Source: Lachnospiraceae bacterium (GTDB lineage: Bacteria; Bacillota; Clostridia; Lachnospirales; Lachnospiraceae). Taken from it: a DNA stretch of 39,645 nucleotides. The notes below the pieces were generated by a model that was given only the letters and a program-made list of their open reading frames with translations, was not told where the DNA came from and did not search any database. Location of the stretch: assembly GCA_024695665.1 (NCBI GenBank), contig JAILHT010000086.1:1-39645 (forward strand), written 5' to 3'. Position numbers and translations under genes: made by a program. This document shows, one piece after another, positions 17,507 to 24,641 of the stretch (its first letter is position 1; the number at the start of each line of letters is the position of its first letter).

Positions 17507-18187
17507 ATGGAAGCTTACAAGCAGGAGTTTATCGAGTTCATGGTGGAGAGTGATGTGTTGAAATTTGGGGACTTCACATTGAAGAGTGGTCGTAAGTCAC
17601 CGTTTTTTATGAACGCAGGAGCTTATGTGACCGGTTCACAGCTCATGAGACTTGGTGAATACTATGCGAAGGCAATTCACGACAATTACGGGGATGATTT
17701 TGATTTGCTTTTCGGACCGGCCTACAAGGGAATTCCGATAAGCGTAGTCACGGCAGTGGCTTATTACAACCTTTACAAAAAAGAGGTTCGCTATTGCTCT
17801 GACAGAAAAGAAGAGAAGGATCACGGTGCGGACAAGGGAAGCTTTTTGGGAAGCAAACCAAAGGACGGAGACCGTGTTGTTATGATAGAGGATGTTACAA
17901 CTTCCGGAAAATCAATGGAGGAGACAGTACCTAAGGTAAGAGGAGCAGCTGACGTTGAGATAGTCGGACTCATGGTCTCATTAAATCGTATGGAAGTTGG
18001 ACTCGGAGGAGAGAAATCAGCTCTTGACGAGATAAAAGAAAAGTATGGTTTTGATGCCAGGGCAATAGTTACAATGGATGATGTCGTTTCACATCTCTAC
18101 AACAGAGAGTGCGGTGGCAGAGTTGTCATAGATGACACGATCAAGGCGGCTATAGATAAGTACTATGATCAGTACGGTGTAAAATAA
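17507..18187 (+). CDS. pyrE: Orotate phosphoribosyltransferase
   Basis: PyrE converts orotate and PRPP to orotidine monophosphate in UMP synthesis. The PRPP-binding loop VVMIEDVTTSGKS lies near residues 124-136, with the two acidic residues and the TTSGKS phosphate loop intact. Other family marks are KSGRKSPFFMNAGAY near 25 and LLFGPAYKGIPI near 67. At 226 residues it is of the normal length for the Clostridial form. AAGGAG precedes the ATG by seven bases. It is the first gene of a tight row of seven genes (gaps of 1-28 bases) that share the promoter at 17438; the others do not belong to pyrimidine synthesis. Confidence 0.96.
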   Translation: MEAYKQEFIEFMVESDVLKFGDFTLKSGRKSPFFMNAGAYVTGSQLMRLGEYYAKAIHDNYGDDFDLLFGPAYKGIPISVVTAVAYYNLYKKEVRYCSDRKEEKDHGADKGSFLGSKPKDGDRVVMIEDVTTSGKSMEETVPKVRGAADVEIVGLMVSLNRMEVGLGGEKSALDEIKEKYGFDARAIVTMDDVVSHLYNRECGGRVVIDDTIKAAIDKYYDQYGVK

Positions 18188-18195
18188 CAGTCGAA

Positions 18196-18525
18196 ATGAA
18201 GAAAAAGAACAGACGAACAAACAAATTTACAAACAAAAAACACTCGGTTAAGGGGCTCATGGCATGCATATTGGATTGCATATCATTGGGCACCCTTGTT
18301 GCTGTTTTGGTCATGGCATACATTTCAGCCGGAAATGTGGGTGTACAGCTTGGGATAACAGGACTTGCATCGCTTATTTTGTCTGTGATGGCGCTTTTTA
18401 TAGGTATATCGGCGCTTCATGAGGAGACGACTTTCAACACGTTGCCGACAGTAGGTATAGTGATCGCCGTGATAACGATAATCTGTTGGGGCGGCATGCT
18501 TGTGCTTGGCGGAATTCAAATGTAA
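18196..18525 (+). CDS. Small three-helix membrane protein of unknown function
   Basis: A 109-residue integral membrane protein with a very basic cytoplasmic N terminus (MKKKNRRTNKFTNKKH) and three predicted membrane segments, around residues 20-44, 52-72 and 84-107. I do not recognise the family with certainty. There is no convincing ribosome binding site; the ATG lies eight bases after the pyrE stop, so translation is probably coupled to pyrE. The gene looks real from its strong amphipathic pattern and length. Its position between pyrE and a peptidase-like gene says nothing clear about its role. Confidence 0.65.
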   Translation: MKKKNRRTNKFTNKKHSVKGLMACILDCISLGTLVAVLVMAYISAGNVGVQLGITGLASLILSVMALFIGISALHEETTFNTLPTVGIVIAVITIICWGGMLVLGGIQM

Positions 18526-18553
18526 AACCTAAATGACGGAGTAAAAATTAGAG

Positions 18554-20626
18554 ATGTTATATAAAGAGATTTTTAAAGAGGACAATGAAAATATATCGGA
18601 GCGTTATGAGCTCATCGTGGAGAGCATAGCAGAGATAGCAAACGGTGAGAGGAAAGCGAAAAGATATGCCGAGTATTTTAAGACTATGGCTGAATATCTG
18701 ATGTTTTCAGCGGACCTTTTGAGACAGGAGGAAGAGGGAACTCTCCTCAAAAAAAGCAAGGAAGAACTCAAAAAGGACAACGAGAAAATATATTACATGC
18801 AGCAGGTCGACACCTACGACAAGAGCTATCTGAATCCGACCTACGCAAAGGAGTATTTTAAGGAAGACTACTATAAGGCATTTACATTGCTTACCGCAGA
18901 ACTTCAAGCTGTGCCTGTATTTGCATTCGAGGGCAGAAAGATGAATATGACCTTGTGGATGGAACTTTTCGTCGAGATAGAGACCTGTTTTGAGTCAGAC
19001 GAGGAAGTCGCTTCCAAGGAGATAAAAGATATAATCTATTGGTTTTTCCATGATTACAGCGAGGTATTTGCGAAAGACCGTGTCAGGGATATGGTCGACA
19101 GCGATTATGATTTTTTGAGTGGAATCGTGATGGATTCAGATCTCTCCGATTCCAAATACCTTTACAGTTATGGCGAGTATATATCCGACAACGAGATAAA
19201 GATTTCAGAGTTTTTGAATTCTCTTGACGAGTCGGATATTCAGTCGATGGCGGATACCATGACGGAGGGATTTCGAATCGGTTATGAACATATAGGAAAA
19301 GACCTCGGAAAAAAAGAAACCGTTGCGGTGGAGTTTCCTATAGGCTTTGAGAGAATCATAAGAAAAGTTGTAACCAACTTCGAAAAGCTTGGCTTAAAGT
19401 CAACAATGTTCAGAAATCCGGTGGCTTCGTTCAACAGAGGAAACGGAGGCAAGAGAGGAGTTTATACCAGCTCTGTCAACAAACAGTATGAGTTTGATCA
19501 CAGATATGACAGGGCATATTATCTCGACAAAGCTTTTGCCGAGAGACGTATAGAGGCTATGCAGTCCGCATACGAGGAATACAAAGAAAAGTCAAAAAAA
19601 CATGCCGGACCGGCTGTCATGGAGATATTCGGGGAAGTTCCGTTTGAACCGGTTGCAAATCCGGATGCTTTAAAATACGACAGCAAGCAAAATGATGTCA
19701 ATGTATATTCGGCAAACAGACTTGGTGAGATAACAAACAGATATATCCCGGGAGATGAGAGAAGCTTCACGATAATATCTTACCCGGTGCCTGCAATCGG
19801 AGACAAATTCGAGGAGATATTCAAGGAGACAGTCAAGATAAACACACTCGATTACAGACTGTATCAGGATATGCATCAGAAACTGATAGATGTGCTCGAC
19901 AAGGCAAAGACGGTACACGTCACAGGAAAGGGAGCTAACCGCACGGATATGTATGTGCAGATACATCCTCTTAAAAACCCTGACAAGGAGAGTGCATTTG
20001 AAAATTGTGTTGCGGATGTAAATATCCCTGTAGGAGAGGTTTTTACATCGCCGGTGCTTGAGGGAACAAAGGGAAAACTCAATGTTTCGAAAGTTTATCT
20101 GAACGGACTTATGTACCTCGATCTCGATATAGATTTCGAGGATGGAAAAATAGTTTCTTACACTTGCAAAAACTTCGACAACGAAGAAGAAAACAAAGAT
20201 TATGTATATAACAATGTGCTCATGCAGCATGAGACACTTCCGATAGGCGAGTTTGCGATAGGAACAAACACGACCGCATACAAGGTCGGAAGAGATTATG
20301 ATATACAGGATAAATATCCGATCCTGATTGCTGAGAAGACCGGACCGCATTTTGCGGTTGGAGACACCTGCTACTCGAGAGCGGAGGATACAGCGGTATT
20401 CAACCCGGACGGCAAGGAGATAATTGCGAGAGACAACTCCGTTTCCATCTTGAGAAAAGAGGATACCTCAAAAGCGTATTTTAACTGTCATACAGATATA
20501 ACAATACCGTATGACGAGCTTATGGATATAATTGCGATAGGATATGACGGAAAAGAGTATCCGATAATTCACGACGGAAAATTTGTCGTGGATGGAACGG
20601 AGAAACTCAACGAGCCATTGTATTGA
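18554..20626 (+). CDS. M29-type aminopeptidase-like protein with a long N-terminal extension
   Basis: A 690-residue cytoplasmic protein. The C-terminal half, from about residue 390, resembles the M29 (thermophilic aminopeptidase T / AmpS) fold: GANRTDM near 459, VNIPVGEVFTSPVLEGTKG near 490 with the metal-ligand Glu, GEFAIGTNTTAY near 570, and HFAVGDTCYSRAED near 600, where the family supplies further His/Glu/Asp ligands. Residues 1-350 are an acidic helical region absent from typical M29 enzymes (about 400 residues) and unknown to me. Expected activity is removal of N-terminal amino acids with a two-metal site, but I could not confirm that every ligand is present. Neighbours include an S66 carboxypeptidase, so a peptide-salvage theme is possible. 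The start has CGGAG at a rather long distance. Confidence 0.72.
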   Translation: MLYKEIFKEDNENISERYELIVESIAEIANGERKAKRYAEYFKTMAEYLMFSADLLRQEEEGTLLKKSKEELKKDNEKIYYMQQVDTYDKSYLNPTYAKEYFKEDYYKAFTLLTAELQAVPVFAFEGRKMNMTLWMELFVEIETCFESDEEVASKEIKDIIYWFFHDYSEVFAKDRVRDMVDSDYDFLSGIVMDSDLSDSKYLYSYGEYISDNEIKISEFLNSLDESDIQSMADTMTEGFRIGYEHIGKDLGKKETVAVEFPIGFERIIRKVVTNFEKLGLKSTMFRNPVASFNRGNGGKRGVYTSSVNKQYEFDHRYDRAYYLDKAFAERRIEAMQSAYEEYKEKSKKHAGPAVMEIFGEVPFEPVANPDALKYDSKQNDVNVYSANRLGEITNRYIPGDERSFTIISYPVPAIGDKFEEIFKETVKINTLDYRLYQDMHQKLIDVLDKAKTVHVTGKGANRTDMYVQIHPLKNPDKESAFENCVADVNIPVGEVFTSPVLEGTKGKLNVSKVYLNGLMYLDLDIDFEDGKIVSYTCKNFDNEEENKDYVYNNVLMQHETLPIGEFAIGTNTTAYKVGRDYDIQDKYPILIAEKTGPHFAVGDTCYSRAEDTAVFNPDGKEIIARDNSVSILRKEDTSKAYFNCHTDITIPYDELMDIIAIGYDGKEYPIIHDGKFVVDGTEKLNEPLY

Positions 20627-20641
20627 TAAAAAAGGAGTCAG

Positions 20642-21676
20642 ATGAGATACCCTGAGTTTTTGAAGGATAATGGGACAATAGGTTTTTGCGCACCATCTTT
20701 CGGATGCGCGAGCGAGCCGTACAAAAGTGCTTTTGACAACGCACTTAAGAAGTTCAAAGAAAAGGGACACAAGCTTTTTTTGGGCGAGAACTGTTATGCG
20801 GATTGCGGAATAGGAATCAGCAACACGCCGGAAAAATGCGCAGATGAGCTTATGAGTGTGTATGAGGGCAGTGACTGCGACGCGGTTATTTCCTGCGGCG
20901 GTGGCGAGCTTATGTGCGAGACCATAGAACAGGTTGATTTTGAGCGCATAAAAAAAGCAAAACCGAAGTGGTACATGGGTTATTCAGACAATACAAACTT
21001 TGTGTTTTTGAATACTGTGATATGTGACACGGCGGGGATATACGGACCGTGTGCCGGAGCTTTCGGTATGGAGCCGTGGCATGAGTCGGTGGGAGATGCA
21101 TATGATCTTCTCACCGGAAAAAAACTTGTGATGAAAGGTTATGACAAATGGGAGAAGGACGGTGGAAAGACGCCGGAGGAGCCCTATCTTCCGTACAACG
21201 TGACCGAGAAGAAGACACTTGTATATAAGGGGAACACAATCGGGGATTTCGCTAGCTTTGAGGGAAGACTGATAGGCGGATGCGTAGATTGCCTTGTGAA
21301 TCTGACAGGAACAAAATATGACAGAGTCGGTGAGTTTTTGGAGAGATACAAGGATGACGGTTTTGTCTGGTTTTTGGAGTGTTGCGATCTGAATGCGATG
21401 AGCATAAGAAGAGCCTTCTGGCAGATGAAGAATGCGGGTTGGTTTAAATATGTCAAAGGTTTTATGATAGGAAGACCCAGGGCTGCATATGATGACGACC
21501 TTATGGGAGTGGATCGTATCACGGCTGTCACAGGAATAATAGATGAACTTGATGTACCTGTAATCATGGATTGCGATATCGGACATCTCGCACCAATGAT
21601 ACCTTTGATCTGCGGAAGTTACGCAAAGGTGGATGCGAAGAAGGATGATATGACAGTGGAAATGATGCTCAAATAA
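20642..21676 (+). CDS. S66-family LD-carboxypeptidase-like protein
   Basis: A 344-residue serine peptidase of family S66, whose members cleave L,D bonds in muropeptides (LdcA) or hydrolyse microcin C-type compounds (MccF). The catalytic triad is visible: S115 in MGYSDNTNF, E246 in WFLECCD, and H315 in DIGHLAP. The N-terminal opening, GTIGFCAPSFG, and the RLIGGC segment near 215 are typical. No signal peptide, so it acts in the cytoplasm, fitting recycling of cell-wall tetrapeptides or detoxification of a peptide antibiotic. The LdcA/MccF split cannot be made by eye. AAGGAG lies four bases before the ATG. The gap to the M29-like gene is 15 bases. Confidence 0.9.
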   Translation: MRYPEFLKDNGTIGFCAPSFGCASEPYKSAFDNALKKFKEKGHKLFLGENCYADCGIGISNTPEKCADELMSVYEGSDCDAVISCGGGELMCETIEQVDFERIKKAKPKWYMGYSDNTNFVFLNTVICDTAGIYGPCAGAFGMEPWHESVGDAYDLLTGKKLVMKGYDKWEKDGGKTPEEPYLPYNVTEKKTLVYKGNTIGDFASFEGRLIGGCVDCLVNLTGTKYDRVGEFLERYKDDGFVWFLECCDLNAMSIRRAFWQMKNAGWFKYVKGFMIGRPRAAYDDDLMGVDRITAVTGIIDELDVPVIMDCDIGHLAPMIPLICGSYAKVDAKKDDMTVEMMLK

Positions 21677-21703
21677 GTAGACAGATAAGAAAGGATAAGT
21701 ATT

Positions 21704-22204
21704 ATGGCAAAAGTTGGAATTATTATGGGAAGCGACTCTGACATGCCTGTTATGGCAAAGGCAGCGGACATACTTGAGGAGTTTGGAATCGATTATGAAA
21801 TGACTATCATCTCGGCTCACAGAGAGCCTGATATTTTCTTTGAATATGCAAAAAGTGCCGAGGAAAAGGGCTTTAAGGTAATAATAGCAGGTGCCGGAAT
21901 GGCAGCTCATCTGCCGGGAATGTGCGCAGCTATTTTCCCTATGCCTGTAATCGGAATACCTATGCATACCACATCTTTGGGAGGAAGAGATTCTCTCTAT
22001 TCAATAGTTCAGATGCCGAGCGGAATACCGGTTGCCACCGTCGCTATAAACGGTGGAGCAAATGCTGCAATCCTTGCGGCAAAGATTCTTGCGGTTTCGG
22101 ATGAAAGCCTCTTACAGAAGGTGAAAGACTACTCAGCTAAGCTCAAAGATCAGGTTGTAAAGAAAGACGCGAGACTTAAAGAAGTAGGATACAAAGAGTA
22201 CTAA
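21704..22204 (+). CDS. purE: N5-carboxyaminoimidazole ribonucleotide mutase
   Basis: PurE class I moves the carboxyl group of N5-CAIR to make CAIR in purine synthesis. Residues 7-13 (IMGSDSD) form the phosphate-binding start; SAHREPD near 40 carries the catalytic His; GAGMAAHLPGM near 65 and the Met/Pro-rich PVIGIPM follow. The common GxSDWP opening is GSDSDMP here. A length of 166 is normal for class I. AAAGGA precedes the ATG. It sits apart from other pur genes, inside the pyrE operon, so it may be an isolated copy; I cannot tell whether the genome holds a pur cluster as well. Confidence 0.95.
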   Translation: MAKVGIIMGSDSDMPVMAKAADILEEFGIDYEMTIISAHREPDIFFEYAKSAEEKGFKVIIAGAGMAAHLPGMCAAIFPMPVIGIPMHTTSLGGRDSLYSIVQMPSGIPVATVAINGGANAAILAAKILAVSDESLLQKVKDYSAKLKDQVVKKDARLKEVGYKEY

Positions 22205-22212
22205 GAAGATAT

Positions 22213-23238
22213 ATGAGAAACAATACAGAAAAAAAGGATATAAACAAACCGCTCATAATAACCATAATCATTGTCATCGCTTTATTGTTGGTTACAGCAC
22301 TCACCGTTTTTTCGGTAAAAAAGAAGATTGACACCGAAAATGAGTACAGAGTGAAGGGAATAGAGGCACTTGAGGCGGAAAACTATGATGATGCCATAAG
22401 CTATTTCAACAACGCACTTGCGAATGCAGTGGGCGGAATCGGCGAAAAGGAATGCGACATATGCTATTATAAAGCGGTTGCACAGTATGCAAACGGTGAC
22501 CTTGACGGAGCGCTTGAGACATACAATGCGCTTGTCTCCTATGATGAGAATGACGCCAATGCAAGATTTTTGAGAGGCTGTGTTTATCTTGAGCAGGGTG
22601 AAACGATATCAGCAATCGCCGATTACAATGTCGCCGCAGATAACACTGACGATATAGAGATGCTTTTGCAGATGTATGACAATCTCGAGAGCTATGGGAT
22701 GCTCGATGAAGCTGAAGTATATTTGAGACTTATAATTGATACAAAGGTGAAAAGTACGGCGGACAACCTTCTTGTAAAAGGAAGAGCTTATCTTATAACC
22801 GGAGATTACGAGAAGGCAATAGAGTCTCTTGAGTCAGCCATAGAAAAAGAAAACACAAAAGCATATCTTTACCTTTATAAGGTATATGAGGAAACCGGAG
22901 ATACGGAGAACGCAAACAGCGCCCTGGCAAAGTATGTCGAGGAGTATCCTGAGAGTTCCGTTGCACTGAACGTCCTCGGATGTGACGCTGTGGAGAACGG
23001 CGATTATGACAGTGCTGTGAGCTATTTCCTCAAAGGGCTCGAATCCAAAGATCTCACAAACGAGGGCGAACTTATGAGAAATCTTATAGCTGCATATGAG
23101 TACACCGGCGACTACGATCTCGCATGGAGCTACACAAAAGAGTACCTTGAAAAATACCCTTCCGATGAGGATATGGCTAGAGAGGCAAATTTCATAAAAT
23201 CGAGAGCTTCCGTCACGGAAGAAGAGACAGAGGAATAA
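22213..23238 (+). CDS. Membrane-anchored TPR protein
   Basis: A 341-residue protein with a short cytoplasmic N terminus, one membrane segment at about 14-35 (PLIITIIIVIALLLVTALTV) and a large domain of tetratricopeptide repeats from about residue 48 to 320. Repeat cores such as GIEALEAENYDDAISYFNNAL, ARFLRGCVYLEQGETISAI and GDYEKAIESLESAIEKE are spaced about 34 residues apart. The C terminus is acidic (EEETEE). Such proteins are protein-protein scaffolds on the membrane. The start lies eight bases after the purE stop with only a weak site, and the stop is one base before the hflX start, so coupling on both sides is likely. Partner unknown. Confidence 0.82.
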   Translation: MRNNTEKKDINKPLIITIIIVIALLLVTALTVFSVKKKIDTENEYRVKGIEALEAENYDDAISYFNNALANAVGGIGEKECDICYYKAVAQYANGDLDGALETYNALVSYDENDANARFLRGCVYLEQGETISAIADYNVAADNTDDIEMLLQMYDNLESYGMLDEAEVYLRLIIDTKVKSTADNLLVKGRAYLITGDYEKAIESLESAIEKENTKAYLYLYKVYEETGDTENANSALAKYVEEYPESSVALNVLGCDAVENGDYDSAVSYFLKGLESKDLTNEGELMRNLIAAYEYTGDYDLAWSYTKEYLEKYPSDEDMAREANFIKSRASVTEEETEE

Positions 23239-23239
23239 T

Positions 23240-24535
23240 ATGCCCATAGATACAGAAGCAAAAAAAGAAAAAGTTATACTTGTGGCCGTGTCGGAGCGCG
23301 ACGGTGATGACACCGCAGATTCTGTTAAGGAGCTTGGTGAGCTTGCAGCTACCGCAGGTGCTTTAGTTGTAGGAACCGTGATTCAAAACCGCGAAAAAAT
23401 ACATCCGGGAACATATGTCGGCACAGGAAAAATAGATGAGATAGCGGAGCTTTTGGATATCTATAACGCGGATGGAATAATCTGCGATGATGAGCTTAGC
23501 CCGGCGCAGATGAAGAATCTTGGGAATATTCTCTCCTGCAAGATAATGGACAGAACGATGGTTATCCTCGACATTTTTGCCGGCAGGGCAAGAACCGGAG
23601 AAGGAAAACTCCAGGTAGAGCTTGCACAGCTCAGATACAGACTCAATCATCTGACCGGAATGGGAAGAGAGATGTCAAGGCTCGGCGGAGGAATCGGAAC
23701 AAGAGGACCCGGAGAGAAAAAACTTGAGATGGACAGGCGTTTGATCAGAGACAGAATTTCGATATTGAAATCGGAGCTTAAGGATGTCGTGAGACATCGT
23801 GAGATAAACAGAAAACAGCGCGAGAAGAACCATGTTCCCGTAGCAGCTATAGTCGGGTACACGAACGCCGGAAAATCAACACTTTTAAATGCACTCACAG
23901 GTGCAAGTGTTCTCTCGGAGGATATGGTGTTTGCAACGCTTGATCCCACTACAAGAATGCTCGCCTTGGACAACAAGCAGGAGATACTTCTCACCGACAC
24001 AGTCGGTTTTATAAGAAAACTTCCGCACCATCTCATAGAGGCATTCAAGAGCACGCTTGAGGAGGCAAAATACGCCGACATCATAATACATGTAGTCGAC
24101 GCATCAAATCCTGAGGCGGACAAACAGATGTATATAGTCTATGAGACTCTCAACAATCTGGGAGTCGAGGGCAAAAAGATAATCACGTTATTCAACAAGT
24201 GGGATCTGAGACGCGAGAGACTTTCCTGTCTTACGGAAGAGGAGAAGACAACTGACGAGGGACTTTTTTTTACAAACCCGATAAAAGATTTCAGAGCTGA
24301 CAAAACTCTGGAAATCTCAGCTGCAAAAGGCGAGGGGCTGGATGAACTAAAGCTTGAACTTGCGGACTTTTTGAGAGAAGATAAAGTGTATGTCGAGAGG
24401 GTGCTTCCTTTTGACAAGGCAGGTCTCATACAGAGTATAAGAAAGACAGGGGAACTTTTGGAGGAGACTTACGAGGCCGACGGCATACATATAAAAGCTT
24501 ACGTGACCATGGAGACTTACGGAAAACTTCCGTAA
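23240..24535 (+). CDS. hflX: Ribosome-associated GTPase HflX
   Basis: HflX binds the 50S subunit and splits stalled or hibernating ribosomes after heat or antibiotic stress. The N-terminal glycine-rich HflX domain (residues 1-190) contains HPGTYVGTGKIDEI, the Asp-rich DELSPAQ and GGGIGTRGPGEKKLE. The G domain has G1 GYTNAGKST near 206, G3 DTVGFIRKLP near 253 and NKWD near 318. A length of 431 is normal. The ATG begins one base after the TPR stop; a purine stretch (GACAGAGGA) in the end of that gene serves as ribosome binding site. It is the last gene of the pyrE operon. Confidence 0.95.
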   Translation: MPIDTEAKKEKVILVAVSERDGDDTADSVKELGELAATAGALVVGTVIQNREKIHPGTYVGTGKIDEIAELLDIYNADGIICDDELSPAQMKNLGNILSCKIMDRTMVILDIFAGRARTGEGKLQVELAQLRYRLNHLTGMGREMSRLGGGIGTRGPGEKKLEMDRRLIRDRISILKSELKDVVRHREINRKQREKNHVPVAAIVGYTNAGKSTLLNALTGASVLSEDMVFATLDPTTRMLALDNKQEILLTDTVGFIRKLPHHLIEAFKSTLEEAKYADIIIHVVDASNPEADKQMYIVYETLNNLGVEGKKIITLFNKWDLRRERLSCLTEEEKTTDEGLFFTNPIKDFRADKTLEISAAKGEGLDELKLELADFLREDKVYVERVLPFDKAGLIQSIRKTGELLEETYEADGIHIKAYVTMETYGKLP

Positions 24536-24542
24536 ATGTCAC

Positions 24543-24571
24543 TTTACAAAATATGTGATTAATATTATAAA
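24543..24571 (+). promoter_or_regulatory. Promoter of valS
   Basis: TTTACA and TATAAA, each five of six to consensus, are spaced exactly 17 bases apart and would start transcription near 24578. The remaining leader of about 65 bases is too short for a T-box, so valS is not T-box controlled here. Confidence 0.58.
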
Positions 24572-24641
24572 TAGCGTATTATGTCAGCGAAAAACTGATT
24601 GTTTTTTAGATGATTTTGACGAGAAAGATGAGGATAAAAAC

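Noticed and set aside
20984-21967. Minus-strand 327-aa frame over the S66 and purE genes
   Set aside because: It spans two well-supported plus-strand genes and shows typical antisense composition.
24536-24641. T-box riboswitch before valS
   Set aside because: The leader is about 65 bases after the predicted start site; a T-box needs about 150-250 bases, and no T-box core sequence or terminator is present.
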